Positions 1 to 11,927 of a stretch of 64,000 bases of DNA are shown here, piece by piece; the first letter of the stretch is position 1; each line of letters starts with the position of its first letter. Origin of the DNA: Quillaja saponaria (Eukaryota; Streptophyta; Magnoliopsida; Fabales; Quillajaceae); the NCBI GenBank assembly GCA_029379385.1, contig CM055607.1, forward strand, positions 11,098,001 through 11,162,000, written 5' to 3'. A model generated the notes under the pieces. The model ran no database searches, was not told where the DNA came from, and was given only the letters and a program-made list of their open reading frames with translations. The position numbers and the translations under genes are program-made.

Positions 1-310
1 TCAAATTCGAATAATTGGTTTGAATTCCACCGCTACTTGTGAGAGTGAAAATAGTTATGAAGAAAGATACAAAAGAATTTATTCATAACCCTTGGTGATT
101 CCAATGCTGCATAAAAGTTATGAAAACATAAATACAAAAAAGAAAGATAAAGAAGATTTAATTCTGAAATGGATATAAAGAACCTTATGATCGAACAAAT
201 AATAAGAATTAAAATTACCAAACTGTGAAACACAAATACACACGCATCAATTAAATGCACATAGTTAAGGATAAATTGCAACATATTTGCTTTCGTCTTT
301 AGGTATTAAG
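1..310. other. AT-rich intergenic DNA
   Basis: No gene, splice pattern or transposon signature is recognisable. The open frame on the minus strand at 33-284 is low-complexity hydrophobic sequence of the kind AT-rich DNA produces by chance. Confidence 0.5.
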
Positions 311-486
311 GTGAACTACAAATGAAAACATACTCTCCTATCCACAAAATTAATTTGAGTGATAATCAATATTGTAGGGTTAGGGTTAGTTTGATTGATG
401 AACTACAAATGACAACATATTTTTCTATCCACAAAATTAGTTTGATTGATCATCAATATTGTAGGGTTAGGGTTAGTTTGATTGAT
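311..486. repeat. Tandem duplication of ~88 bp with telomere-like core
   Basis: Two adjacent copies (about 311-399 and 400-486) both run from AACTACAAATG through TCCACAAAATTA to GTAGGGTTAGGGTTAG and TTTGATTGAT. Each core holds two GGGTTAG units. That resembles a telomere repeat, but it is not the plant heptamer TTTAGGG and is too short to be a telomere tract. No coding function is visible. Confidence 0.85.
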
Positions 487-1233
487 AATCACTAACCAAT
501 TGAAGTGGCCTGCAAATTGAGATATGCATCGAAAAATGTATTTTTCTACCATTAGTAATTTGTTCTCTCCTCATCTATATATTTATGGAACCTTCATTAT
601 TTCAATGATGTTGTTTGTGATTGAACCCTTACGGTTTTGTATGCCAATGAAGCTCATTGAATGGTTCAACTCTTGGAAACCAGACAAAACCTAAACTCTA
701 ACTAGTTACAAAACAAAATTTTGGGTACATGTTCAAAGCTTAAATATAACACCCTCCAAATCTACAATTACCATTTCATAGGAAGGGAAAAAACAACGAA
801 ATATAAAAATAAGATAGAGGAGAAAAAAAAGGAGTGATAGAATTATCTTAAAATGTAAACAGAGTGGTATAAAATGAAAGTTAGAAACTGAGAAAAACGT
901 CCTTAACTCTTATCATTCTTCAAATTCTTATATTATTTATAAGCAGAAACCAACATTAGCTGCATAATTCAATAACAAATTCCCAGATGAAATTCAAAAG
1001 TAAGACCATTTTTGGTCACTTTTCCAAAGAATCATAATTGAGAGACTAAATTTATCCATAAAATTAGCTAGCCCCATAAAAAAATCAGAATGAAAAAAAA
1101 AAAAATTAAAAAAAATTTCACCGTAGAAAAATATGTAGATCAACTGTAATCCTAAATAGCCCAATAACACCGCTTCTACCACCATCATCACGGAAGATCC
1201 CATCAACATCACCTGCCATGAGGAAATAACATA

Positions 1234-1360
1234 AAGGGCTCACCCGGTGCACAAAGTGCTCCCCGGCTATTGCAGGGGTAGGGAGAGGGTGGGCGCACAT
1301 GTACGCAGCCTTTCCCTTACATTTCTGCAAAGAGGCTGTTTCCACGTCTCAAACCCGTGA
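1234..1360 (-). mobile_element. Au-type tRNA-derived SINE, 5' truncated
   Basis: Read on the minus strand, this matches the conserved order of the plant Au SINE family: a degenerate Pol III box B (GGTTTGAGACG), then GGAAACAGCCTCTTTGCAG, a GTAAGGG..GCTGCGTAC segment, GGGAGCAC.. and the GTGCACCGGGTGAGCCC-type tail. The box A half is missing, so the copy is 5' truncated and should be inactive. The family was recognised by eye, so exact ends are uncertain. Confidence 0.8.
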
Positions 1361-2469
1361 TTCTTGTATTTCCATTATATTTCTATGTGGTTTAATTATA
1401 TTTCATCTAACAAATACATTATTAACTAGTCTTAAAATGATTCCTCAAATCCAAAAGAACAATTCTTCATTTACAGTTTTTCCCCCTTTTTTTCCCAAAA
1501 AAACAGAGAAGACTCGAAAGAAGTCTAATACATACCTCAATATCATGAGAATCCCTAAATCAAAATGGCAGAGTTTGGAATTTATTGCGTCTGATTGAAA
1601 AAGAAAGAAGCAAAAATGATAAAATAAAAGAACTAAATGCAAAAAATTATAAGCATATATTCTCTTTGTATAGCTCAGACATTGTTGATAATCAAGAGAG
1701 AGAAAAAATCATCTGTATCTTCTTCCATTCATTAAGAAGAATCCGAATCAAATGAAAAATGTTACATGACAATTCCCTTTCTCTTTGCGGTCTTAAGGGC
1801 AACCAATCAGCTGCTCCATTCCATGGACACCTTGCATCTTCAAATTGGTTGCCGATAATCTTTGCATCTTAGTTCTTGAGCATTCGTTGAAGAACCAAGT
1901 TGTAGCTGGATATATCTAAGTGTGACAACCCAATATTTGATCCTACAATGTATCAATTCACTGAAAACCTTTAATCAGAAAAAACCCTAGCTCTGCAAAA
2001 GATTAAATATTAATTAAAGGTTAAAATTTACCGTAACTCCTCACTTCCGCAAGGTAGTTCGAAGGCCAGGCTTGTGGTAACGGTGGGGTTGAACATGTAT
2101 GGGAGTTGATCTCTTCACAAAACAGCAAAATTGCATTTTGGCTGTGGAAATAGAGCTCCATTGGTGGTGAGATAGGAGAGAAGGAGGTGAAGAAGAAAGA
2201 GATGAAAGCTTTGTATAGAGGTGAAGTCAGCCCCATTAATTAAGTCGAACCACATAATTTCATGAACCCCTCACCTGCTCCATCAAGGCCACCTACTGCT
2301 TTTTCTCTTCTTTCAACAATGCCAACGAGGCTAAATCCCGTACATGAATAATTTCTCACAATAGCCATAAATGAGTTATAGTGGCCACATTGAGAGAAAC
2401 CTCACTGTACAATGTTCAGTAAGCGGCTCCCTCATAAAATCAAAACTTGCGCTTTTAGAACTTTAATAG
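1361..2469. other. Intergenic DNA, no supported gene
   Basis: Nothing here can be tied to a known family. An ATG-initiated 71-codon frame on the minus strand (2021-2236) is followed by a possible splice donor (ACG/GTAAAT, about 2029), so it could be a first exon. Its protein resembles nothing I know and no second exon is evident. Confidence 0.4.
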
Positions 2470-2797
2470 ATTAATAGATTTCTTCTTGTAATAATAGAGA
2501 ACAAATATTACAATGCAACATTAGTTCTCTCTGACACGAAATGGTTAAATCTGTTGAAGTGCATTGTTTGCTTTTCGTCTTCTTAATTTTCTCTTGTGAT
2601 TAATTAATTAACAATTATCTCTATTAATTTGTTGTTGTTGACAGCTTTTTCAAATGATGAGAAACTTGAAACAATATGAGAACGATCCTATTGTCAAACT
2701 TATGATTATGAAGGTAACCAATTAATTAAGCAAAGGGCATATGAAATTATGTATATGTATATATAATTCTGTTTGGTAATTACTTAAAGCAGGGCAG
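2470..2797 (+). pseudogene. HIBCH relic C (intron 1, exon 2 end, exon 3)
   Basis: This is a fragment of a third 3-hydroxyisobutyryl-CoA hydrolase gene. A piece of intron 1 (from about 2500) is fused directly to the last 9 nt of exon 2 (CACGAAATG, 2536-2544). A normal intron 2 follows, then exon 3 at 2645-2713, which is still open over 23 codons and reads LFQMMRNLKQYEN. The next intron reaches the exon 4 acceptor (AAAGCAG) at about 2796, where homology stops at the CACTA-like DNA. Most of exon 2 and the promoter are gone, so it cannot make enzyme. Its exon 10 reappears at 3355-3460, so relic C was probably split by the insertion. Confidence 0.85.
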
Positions 2798-3341
2798 TGA
2801 AATTATGTACCCAGCAGAGTTCTTGTCAGTAGGATCAGAGGATGCAAAGAAGGGTACTCTGATTTCAACGCCACGGACTTGTAGAGTTGCAGTAGACTTC
2901 GATCTAGGGTTGGACAAGAAAGAAGAGAGGGTTGGTATAGGTATGCAGACTTATAGTGGACTTGGTTGGTTTGCGGTGGAATTCCAGTGGAGATGTGAGT
3001 GAGTTTGCTCAAAGAGAGAGAGTGAGCGAGATTAGCAGGAGACTTGGTGATTTATAGATTTATACAATATCGACTAACCCATGGTTAGTCGGTACAGTAA
3101 CATTAGGCAGCTTTAATCACATCAGTTAATGAGTAACCATCAAATATGAATACCGATTGGTCAGTAAGAACGGAAAAACGGTGCTGCCAAATTACCAACC
3201 AACGACCAACTACAAGTTGGTCGGTAAATAGAATTTTTTCTTTAAAAATATAGTCGGTGAGTTGTCAGTATAGGCTGTAATACCGACCGACCAAACTTAA
3301 TTGGTAAGGGTACGTTCGTAATAATTGAATTTCTTATAGTG
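2798..3341. mobile_element. CACTA (En/Spm-like) terminal fragment
   Basis: The segment ends in TTTCTTATAGTG, close to the inverted CACTA terminus (TTTTCTTGTAGTG). About 250 bp in front are dense in short direct and inverted subterminal repeats (GTTGGTCGGTA, ACCGACCGACCAA, GACTAACCCATGGTTAGTC), as CACTA ends are. A 65-codon open frame at 2805-3002 has no recognisable product. The other terminus is not identifiable, so this may be one end of a deleted element. It sits between two pieces of a HIBCH relic. Confidence 0.65.
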
Positions 3342-3354
3342 CTTTATAATTAGT

Positions 3355-3460
3355 CTGAGAAATAATCAGATTAAGTTTATGATGAAACATATTATTAGAT
3401 ATAATAAATAAATGTTTCTTTGGAGAAATTATATAAGAAATTATATCATTACTGGTAAAT
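3355..3460 (+). pseudogene. HIBCH exon 10 relic (left of SDR1)
   Basis: The stretch from ATGATGAAACA to ATTATATCATTACTGGTAA aligns with the intron 9 end, exon 10 and donor of HIBCH A (14005-14082), with many substitutions and small gaps. It has no open frame left. A matching relic lies left of SDR2 at 46120-46215, so the HIBCH-SDR junction existed before the large block duplication. Confidence 0.75.
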
Positions 3461-3535
3461 AATACATACAGCATAAACATACAAATGCTAACAATTCCAA
3501 CACAAACATACCAAATATGGGACTCCTAACAATAT

Positions 3536-4433
3536 CTATTTAGATGGTGCAAACAAACCAAAGATTGGATTGATGGTAGTAAACCCACCATCCAGGGCTA
3601 GATTATGCCCACTAACATACTTGGACTCATCACTAGCCAAATAAACAGCAGCTTCAGCTACATCTTCTTCTTGTAAAACCACCCCTTTGAGGTTAGAATA
3701 AACCTTGGAACATCCTTCATCATCTAATTTGAAATGCTCCTTAGCACATGCATTAGCTATGAAATAGGGAGACAGGCAATTCACACGTATGCTGAACCGG
3801 CCAAGCTCAGCTGCAACATTCTTTGTTAGTCCAATCAAACCATGCTTAGAACTTGTATATGCATGGGGTGCAATCCCACCAACACTTGAGCAAACACTAC
3901 CAACCATAATTATGCTTCCCTTTTTATTAGGGATCATAACTCTAGCTGCATGCTTTGTGCCTATGAATGGACCAGTGAGGTTGACACCAACAACTTGTTC
4001 AAATTCAGCTACATCATTGTCAAGGATGCTGGTCTTAGCTTCACCTACTATTACAGCGTTGTTCACCATTATGTCAAGCTTTCCATGCTTAGCAATAGTA
4101 AAGTTGATAGCATTTTCAACATCAATTTCTTTAGTTACATCGCAGTGCAAGTAGGATACCGATGATTTCTCTCCAATTTCATCACATAAGGCTTGTCCCA
4201 ATTCATCGCGAATATCTACAATCACTACCTGGGCTCCATGTTTATAGAAGAGTTTTGCCATGCACTCGCCGACGCCTCTTGCCCCACCGGTGATCAGAGC
4301 TACCTTGCCTTGCAGTCTACAACAATTAATGGAGATCAAAATGGAAACAAACAGTTATGTGAAAAGCATTTCATAGTACATATGTATTTTCATACCTTCT
4401 TGCATCGGAAGGGAGCTGTAAAATGCCTGCCAT
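3536..4433 (-). CDS. Short-chain dehydrogenase/reductase, secoisolariciresinol-dehydrogenase-like (SDR1)
   Basis: NAD(H)-dependent classical SDR of the plant group that includes secoisolariciresinol dehydrogenase, zerumbone synthase and xanthoxin dehydrogenase. It should oxidise a secondary alcohol on a small specialised metabolite, but the substrate cannot be read from sequence. Two exons: 4433-4396 (MAGILQLPSDAR plus 2 nt) and 4316-3536, joined at AG/GTATG and TTGTAG/A, giving 272 aa. This start restores the family's usual N-terminus; the ATG at 4339 lies inside the intron. Visible motifs: TGGARGVG (22-29), acidic D47 after strand beta-2 (NAD preference), NNA (98-100), N125, the catalytic-loop Ser in GSVCSS, and YTSSK (Y166, K170). 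No signal or targeting peptide is seen. A TATA box lies 64 bp upstream. It is the only intact SDR copy here; SDR2 (46.3-47.3 kb) is broken. Confidence 0.92.
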
Positions 4434-4496
4434 GATTAAGCTACAACTCAAAACTTCATAATTTGTTTGGATCAAACAATGTGGAACTTACCGCAG

Positions 4497-4504
4497 CTTT
4501 TATA
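4497..4504 (-). promoter_or_regulatory. TATA box of SDR1
   Basis: TATAAAAG on the minus strand, 64 bp upstream of the SDR1 ATG, which allows a leader of about 30 nt. The same position reads CTAAAAAAG upstream of SDR2 and TACAAAAG in the extra promoter copy near 48.6 kb, so only SDR1 keeps a good TATA box. Confidence 0.7.
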
Positions 4505-4678
4505 GACTAGCTAGGTGAAGTCTCCCATGTGATCAGAACATAAACTGTAAAAACTAGTCGGGGTTTCACACGCAAACATTAATTATTGTGTTTAATTAAG
4601 GTAGTACATCGTCTTTGTTTTTCTTAAAAAAATCAAAATAGGAACGGCATGTGGGTACAAATTAAAAACAATCTTGCT

Positions 4679-4704
4679 GACTTGACTTGACTTGACTTGA
4701 CTTG
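4679..4704. repeat. (CTTGA)n pentanucleotide microsatellite
   Basis: Five tandem GACTT units followed by GG. The equivalent site upstream of SDR2 (about 47460) has only three units, so the tract length differs between the duplicated blocks. Confidence 0.9.
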
Positions 4705-7014
4705 GTTGGTATTAACTACCAAGAATTACCTAACGCAACATGTATAGTTCCTATATGCTTAATCAACGGCAGTTGTCATTATTGACTAATAAATAAAATA
4801 TAACTAAGATGCATTTAATCATGTGGGATTACGTGAAGGCTCCTAATACTGTGAAGGTGACTTTGAATGTTAAAAAAAAACTGTCAGGGTGAATCTTGCA
4901 TTTGGTTTTTTGAATAATAAGTTCAACATTTAAATTAAGTGGTCTAAAACAACTTGGGTTTGATAACTCAAAAGCATTTCTGTACTATACTCTTCTCTTT
5001 CTCTTCCTTCCATTAAATATTTCGTTACCAAAATTGTAACTAGAGTGAATGACTCCACTCTAGAGACGCAAAGTGCAACACCCTAGCCTAACTCGCCCAA
5101 GTACTAAAAAAATTTCACAATTCACACCACCTATACCACATGGCTATAAAATGCTAGTACTAAAGAACTTAGTAGTTAGTTTTTGTAGTTCATATATACA
5201 TGATCAACTCAGTACACATTTGATGTGAGACTCAGTATGAGTCAACTCTCAAAATAGATCACCGGTATGAAGTATCACACAAAGGCATACTACGCCAACT
5301 TCAAAGCTTCGAAAAAACTGATAAATATATTTGCTGAAAATTCACATTTATTTTGGAAAAAAAAAAAAATTTAAAAGGTGATGAATTAAAAACAATTTTG
5401 CTTATCAAACAAATTCAGGTCTAACTAAATTTTTAGTTGAAAATGATTAAATTTAATAAATATTTAAAATAAGATTAGAAAATTCAAAATAGGAACCCAT
5501 GGCCTTTATTAAAGACATTTAATTGGTTATTTTTTAAAAGATATTTTAGTTTTGCATTTTACAAATTACAAAGTACCCTAATGACACGTGATCAAAAGTC
5601 ATTAACCTAAAAAATAAAAAATAAAATTATCATAAATACTCGTTTCATTTAATATTTGTCCAAGGTCAAATATTCAAAAGCCAAATTAAGAACATATACT
5701 GAATTAAAAAAAGATCACTTTCTCATAAAAAAATTTCAAAGACTAAAGTGGGTAAGAATGAATTTGTTAAAGGGCTTCACACTTGCAATGACCGAGTTAA
5801 TCATCAATCAATTGACGCGTTAACTTAATCAAGACTATATTAATAGTAGACTCATCGCACGTCTTTACTCGTGCTCTCAGAGATTTTTCTTGTTTTCTTT
5901 TTTTTTCTTTTTTTTTCAAGTTGAATATGCGTGAGTAATTTTTTTTAATATAACAACACAATAATTATTAAAATAACATTTAAATTTAGTTATAGTTTTT
6001 CTTAAAAGTTGGCTTGAGGTGCTACTTGTGGGTCAGTTAACTTTGTAATTTTTAAAATAAAACATCTAAATAGTTATATAATATGAAAAAAAAATTAAAA
6101 GGATAAATAAGAGACTATAAGAGTCTCTTACTTTTAGAATAATCTAAATATACATAAATTATATTAATTAAAGTTCTTGACTTACTTAAAGGTAATCCTA
6201 ACATCCATCAATATAGGGGAAATTAACTATATCCACTATTTCTAAGTGGACAAAAATCATTAACCTAATGATCTGTTAAATAGAATATTAATTCATCTCA
6301 GTTTCAACTTTTTTATTATTATTTTTTTCTTGTTGTATTTATTGTTTTTGTCTTTTAAAATTACATTATTAAGAAGTATTTATCCTAATTAGATCCTCTA
6401 AGATTTAATTTATTCAATATACTATTTATTGTTTTAGTCTCTGAAAAATTCTGATGTACTGATGCTTTATTTTTCTCACAATTAACGAAATCTTCGTATC
6501 AAGTTTTTCTCAATCTTGATGATAAAGAAAGACTTTATAATTTCTGTTAAAAAAAATAAATAAATAAAAACTTTATAACTGCTACAGTTTTCACATCAGG
6601 ATCTACACGTGTAATCAAGTCCTTTTGTACTTTATTTTTTATTTTTTATGAGCAAGTCTTTTTTTAATAGTTTTGGAGGACTAAGACAGTAAATAATTCT
6701 TTTCTATTTTATAATTCTTAGCCCTCTTAGAAATTTGGATGTACTTGATGATGCTTCATACAATAAAGTTATTACAGCACGTTTTTTGTTTTTTGTTGAT
6801 TGAGCTTTGAATCTAGTTATAGCAATGGATGTTGTCGGGTCAGGTATGATATCTGACACAATTCAATACTACTGGATCAATTTCTCAATTTAAAATATAT
6901 TGGGTCATTATTCATAGATCAATGGATCATCGGGCCATTTGTCATCCATCTTCTTTTATTATTTTTTAAAAAAATTAACTGAGCCTTTTAACTTTTTTTT
7001 ATAAATTGTATATT
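4705..7014. other. SDR1 upstream intergenic DNA, partly repeated elsewhere
   Basis: AT-rich and non-coding. The stretch 4565-5840 is repeated imperfectly at 10705-11790: shared strings include CGCAAACATTAATTATTGTG, AATTTAATAAATATTTAA and TCAAATATTCAAAAGCCAAA. The stretch 6715-6840 (CTTAGCCCTCTTAGAAATT, GTACTTGATG, TGAGCTTTGAA) matches 47516-47650 and 48730-48870 in block 2. It therefore belongs to the amplified SDR-HIBCH module. No gene is seen. Confidence 0.6.
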
Positions 7015-8100
7015 CAACTCAACTAAGTCTTAAATCTCAAATTAGTTGGGGTCGGCTATATGAATCATTTTTCTCCATTCGCATCGATCTGAGACAATAT
7101 TTTCAGTAATCCCTAGAGCCGCCATATCTTTCTCGATGACTGCCTTCCATCTAAGTTTCGATCTCCCCGTACCACATCTAACACCTGACACCTATGCCAA
7201 GTCACCTTTCTTAACTACTGTGTTTATTGGCCAACGTTGGATATGTCCAAACTAACGTAGGCGATTCTCCTTTATTTGCTTCTCAATAGGTGCTACTTCC
7301 ACCTTCTTATGGATCTCCTCATTCCTTATTCTATCCTTTCTCGTATGTTCGGTCATTCATATCAACGTTCTCATTTCGGCTACTCTCATCTTATACGAGT
7401 GTTGCTTTTTAACTACCCAACATTCGGTATCATACAACATAACTAGTCTCACTGCCATCTTGTAAAATTTTCCTTTCAATCTATTAAAGATTTTAGAATC
7501 ACATAAAACTCACGAAGCATTTTGCCACTTCGCCCACCTTACCTTGATCCTATGGTTTACATCATGCTTAATTGCAACATTTTTTTGTATAAATGAACCT
7601 AAATACTTATACACGTCCTTTGTAAGGATTATCTAACCATCCAAAATTATTTAATTTGGGCCTCTTCTAGTTTTACTGAAATCGCACTCTATATACTCAG
7701 TTTTTGTCCGACTCAATCTAAGGCCTTTAGATTCTAACAAGTTCCTCCTCATTTTTAGTTTGGAATTTAAACCTTCTTTATTTTCATCTACCAACACGAT
7801 ATCATAGGCAAACAACATGCACCACGGAGCCCTATCTTGAATATTATAGGTAAGTTCATCCATGACTAAAGCAAATAAGTAAGGGCTTAACGATGAATTT
7901 TGGTCAATACCTATCGTGATCGGGAGCTCTCCAGTCATACCATTTACAATCCGCACCCTAATCATTACTCCCGTATACATATGTTTAATAACTTCTACAC
8001 ATTTAGTTGGGACCTTCTTCTTCTCAAGTACCCACTACAAGACCTGTCTTTACACTATTATACGATTTTTCTATATCAATAAAGGCCATGTTTAACTAGT
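7015..8100 (-). mobile_element. RTE-type non-LTR retrotransposon (LINE), 5' truncated and degenerate
   Basis: Minus-strand remnant of a LINE reverse transcriptase with its 3' end at about 7015. The part at 7651-7980 translates to the RT block: IGIDQNSSLSPYLFALVMDE, a PWCMLFAYDIVLVDE segment, then LESKGLRLSRTKTEY. The catalytic box, normally FADD, is FAYD here, so the first Asp is lost. Downstream sequence is broken by stops and ends in the AACTAATTTGAGATTTAAG-type tail of plant RTE elements. Near 8095 the frame reads AFIDIEKSYN, the FIDxEKAYD block, and homology then stops. It is not active. Confidence 0.85.
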
Positions 8101-8207
8101 AAAGATTTTTCATCTTGTTTAACCAACTCACATCTTAACAATGCAGGACGAAAGACAAAATACTATATTTATATTACTTCTAATCACTAACTTCTATTTC
8201 TATTTCC

Positions 8208-9859
8208 TGTTAGTAGTATGCCCTACAAGCCAATGATATTAGATGTCTATAGTATATTACTTATAAATACAGTCTTATTCAGTTATTAATAAAATGAATA
8301 TGTTTCATTATTATATGGTATTATTATTTATCATGTACTTTAATTGCTAGTTAATTCTTTAGTATGAACATGATAAATCTCATAGAATATAAGCAATAAA
8401 AATAAGAACCATGATGTGATCATGCTTATTAGATATATTTTCTTAAGCTTTGTTCTTAAATATTCCTAATCATAGGATCATTAATAATGGGAATTAATGA
8501 TCCGGTTATATTAGTATATGTTATATTAGCTCAAATGTTGAGGGTGATTGATCTCATGATCACTTGTGTAGTTGACACTATAATAAACATGTAGGTGCTT
8601 GTTAGAGAACAAGTTCACTGAATTAACTCGATCATAGAATACTCATATGGACTTTTACATAGTTGTCAATGAGTGTTCTTCGTTGTAGTAGTGCAAATGA
8701 TCTTTAGACCTGAGGCATCATAGATACCTTGTACATAGGTTATTATGCTTTGATACTATCTAAGTATAATTCACCATGGGTTATAGAAAGATAGATGTTG
8801 GGTATGACTATTTATGTATGAAGGTATATGAATGTACAATAAGGGATCTATCATTCTCAGTAAAGAGAGAGAATGTTCTATGTTATCTAATTAAAACATA
8901 ACTCAGAAAGTCTCTGGCCAGGGTGGTGTGAAACTAGATTAGAGAATTTAAGTTTCACTACATGAGTTTGTGACTTATAAATAGATACATCAGATTAAAC
9001 AATTTAGGGTTTGACATTAATCCATACTCTAAGTTTAATCATGAACATTGAATGATAGAAAGATTGAATTGCATGGTAGCTAACAATGGAAAGGTTCACA
9101 AATATATTTATATTATCTGGGTAGTCATCATATGCTACTAGACATCAATCTTGACTTGTAGGTAACCTGAGAATTAATTTAATAATTAATTCTCATTAAT
9201 GGGTAAATCAAAATTAGTTTTGATTTAAATTAATTAGATGTGGATCTAATAAAAAAATACATTAAGTTAATGTGGCCTACTGCCAGTTTAATATGAACCT
9301 AAGGGGTCACACACAAATGGATGCAATTTGATTAAGAGAAGTTTTGGGCTTTCATATAATTACAAATGATATTTGAAATTTAAAATAGGATTAACTTTGA
9401 TAAGATTTTCCTATTTTATCTAAAAGTCTTTAATAGATAAGATCTGATCTTATCATTTAGAGTTTAGTTATATCATACTTAAATAAGGTTAGACCTTATA
9501 TAACGTACGTAACTTTTATTCAAATATCACATAGAGCCAAAATTCTCTGTAGAGAATTATTGGCAAACTGAGTGTTTGTGAGACATGAGAAAATCTCATC
9601 ACTTGTGCCAGCACACAAGAAGAATTTTGGTAGCCAACACATAGCTCTTGATCAAGTCATTCGGTGTAGATATACTTAGAGGTTGTACACCTTGTACAAC
9701 TTGTGGATCAAAAGTTAAGATAATCACTTCAAGAGGTAATATTTTATTTATAAGATTAATAGAAAAATATCGGTTCATAAATAATAGAGATTATCCTAGA
9801 GATTTGATTATGCCAAAATTTTAATTTTCGCTGTGCCCGATATAATCAAAATCCCTACA
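8208..9859. mobile_element. Solo LTR (1652 bp) with perfect TTTCC target duplication
   Basis: The unit begins TGTTAGTAGTATGCCCTAC and ends AAAATCCCTACA, the TG...CA ends of an LTR. It is flanked on both sides by TTTCC (8203-8207 and 9860-9864), a perfect 5-bp target duplication. It has no coding region, primer-binding site or second LTR. It is therefore most likely the product of unequal recombination between the two LTRs of a full element. The start and end sequences resemble long LTRs of plant Ty1/copia elements, but I would not assign a lineage. Confidence 0.88.
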
Positions 9860-10279
9860 TTTCCTATATGGGACTAAGAAAAAATATAAAATAAACTACT
9901 AACTAAGAGAATTACATCATAATTAGTAAAATACAAGAAACTATAACAATTTAATCCCGATTCTTATCCTACATCACTATATAAAAAAAAGTAACTAAAA
10001 AATAGAACATATATTATCTATCATTGCCTATTGAACTTAAATAGTTTACTAAAATAATGTTTTGCAAATAAATTGATTAGTTTGTTTTGTCTCACCATTT
10101 GCTTCCATTTAGACTAATGTAAAATTTAAAATCATGAACAAAGTTTTTTATTAAAAAAAATGACCGGGTCATGTCGGATCTAAGCCAAATCTAACAATCA
10201 TGAGCCATGAATCAGGTCTATTCCAATATTTTTTTAGATATGAACCGGACTCAACTTGATCCATTGGCATCCCTATTTG

Positions 10280-10700
10280 ACATGTATACATATATAAGAG
10301 AATTAATTAAATGCAAATGCATCTACCTAGCTATAATTAAACTCTACACCAAATCAAATAAATGGCTCTCAGTTCTCCTTTGACAAGGAACTTATTAAGT
10401 TATTTCTTCTTCTAATTATGGCAACCAAATATCAAAATGCAACATTAGTTCCCTCTGACACTTAATTATCAGTATAGTGTATATTTACAAGCTATATGTG
10501 ATATTTTTGAATGAAGAGTTCAGATTCAATTTTTATTTTATTTTTTATTTTATATATATAAACGATAAGGGAAAACAACATATTAACGATGGCTTTCCTA
10601 ATTCATATTTGTTAAAGAAAACAAGCCCAAGGTCCATCCAATTGCATGTTATATAAATTCTTTTGACTTTAAATTATTTAATGTTTGCCAACTTAACTTT
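10280..10700 (+). pseudogene. HIBCH relic D (promoter, exon 1 and exon 13 fragments)
   Basis: Patchwork relic of a HIBCH gene. A promoter copy with TATATAAG (10291-10298) leads to an ATG (10362) and an exon 1 in which one T of AGTTTCTCC is lost, shifting the frame. The normal splice end is changed too (CTTATTAAG). Intron 1 sequence follows, then DNA matching the region between the two exon 4 copies of HIBCH B (GAATGAAGAGTTCAG). At about 10617-10635 the end of exon 13 and its donor appear (AAGCCCAAG/GTCC). Exons 2 to 12 and 14 are absent. Confidence 0.85.
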
Positions 10701-10704
10701 GATT

Positions 10705-11900
10705 TCACGCGCAAACATTAATTATTGTGATTAATTAAGGAACTACTTTGTCTTTGTTTTTATTAGAAAAAGTCTAAAGAGGAAGGAACATGTGGGTACA
10801 AGTTAAAAACAATCTTGCAACATGCATGTTTAGTCGGAATATGCTGCTAATTATGCTTATCAAAAAATCAAAGTCTAATCAAATTTGTACTTGAAAATGA
10901 TCAAATTTAATAAATATTTAATATAAGAATGTGCGCCATTAAAAAATTCCTTTTTTATTAACGATATTTTAATTTTTTATTTTACAAATTACAAAGTACC
11001 CTAATGCATCTATTTATATTATTGTAAAAGTATAAAAGTGAGAGATTTCTTATAATCTCCTACAATATAATGTACATTTATTTAAAAATAAACTCAATTA
11101 ATAAATTTCTTCCATAAGTGTATAACTACTAACCTCCCCTCACATCATATAGTAGCCTCTCTATTTCTCACTCTCCAGTTTATCAAATTAAATTAATTTT
11201 AAAAAATTAAGATAGAAAAAAATAAACCACCAAAATAAAAGGATGTTAATCTTTTTACATCTAGATATATATAATTTCCAAATGTTTCATTTTTTTTATT
11301 TTTGAGAGTTTGTTCATTTATTACTCTTAACTGTTTATTGTTTATATAACAATGTCCATTACATGAAAATTTTGTCAAATCTAGATTTTTACACTCTAAC
11401 ATGAAAAACTTATATTACAACAGAGAAGTATGTCCTGAATAGAATTTGACATAGGAAAAAAAAAATTAACACCTTTACCACAATATATATATATATATAT
11501 ATTATGTGTGCACGCGTAGGAGTGCAAAAAAAAAATATTATGTTAGCACGCGTAGGAGCGCCGGCAAGAAAACTCGTGATCAAAAGTAAGTAACAAAAAC
11601 AAATTATCGTACATACTCAATTGTCATCTAATATTTGTCAAGTCAAATATTCAAAAGCCAAATTAACAACATATACTGAATTAAAAAAGACTTGCATATA
11701 AAACGTGGGTAAGAATGAATTTGTTAAAGGGTTTCACACTTTCCATGGTGGTAAACCATCAATAGCTAACGTGTTAACTTAATCAATTGATTATTTATTG
11801 TTTTGGTCTTTAAAAATCCTAGTGTACTTGATAATAAAGAAAGACTTTACAAGTTTGAGTCTTTTTGTATTCAGTTTTCTTTTTCTTGTTTTGTAAGTGA
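10705..11900. repeat. Second copy of the SDR upstream region (no SDR gene attached)
   Basis: Imperfect direct repeat of 4565-5840 and neighbouring DNA, from CACGCGCAAACATTAATTAT to TGAATTTGTTAAAGGG, continuing into the TTATTGTTTTGG segment that precedes HIBCH genes. It links HIBCH relic D to HIBCH A, as expected if tandem SDR-HIBCH modules once stood here and the SDR gene was deleted. The open frame at 11199-11402 (minus) looks like chance. Confidence 0.7.
11487..11568. repeat. AT dinucleotide run and ~36-bp direct repeat
   Basis: A TATATA run leads into two adjacent copies of ATTATGTgtGCACGCGTAGGAGtGC (the second with tta and c), separated by a poly-A run. This GC-richer patch is absent from the paralogous stretch near 5580, so it is local to this module. 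Confidence 0.7.
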
Positions 11901-11927
11901 TATTGAGCTTTGAACATGTTACATGTT

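Noticed and set aside
33..284. Hydrophobic open frame resembling a membrane protein
   Set aside because: Composition is what AT-rich DNA gives on this strand; no start context, homologue or splice structure supports it.
3789..4165. Plus-strand open frames over the SDR1 gene (and similarly 46650-47009 over SDR2)
   Set aside because: They are antisense shadows of conserved SDR codons; the minus strand carries all family motifs.
4316..4339. ATG at 4339 as the SDR1 start (MISINCC..)
   Set aside because: It lies inside a GT-AG intron; the spliced first exon from 4433 gives the N-terminus usual for this family, and the same structure is present in SDR2.
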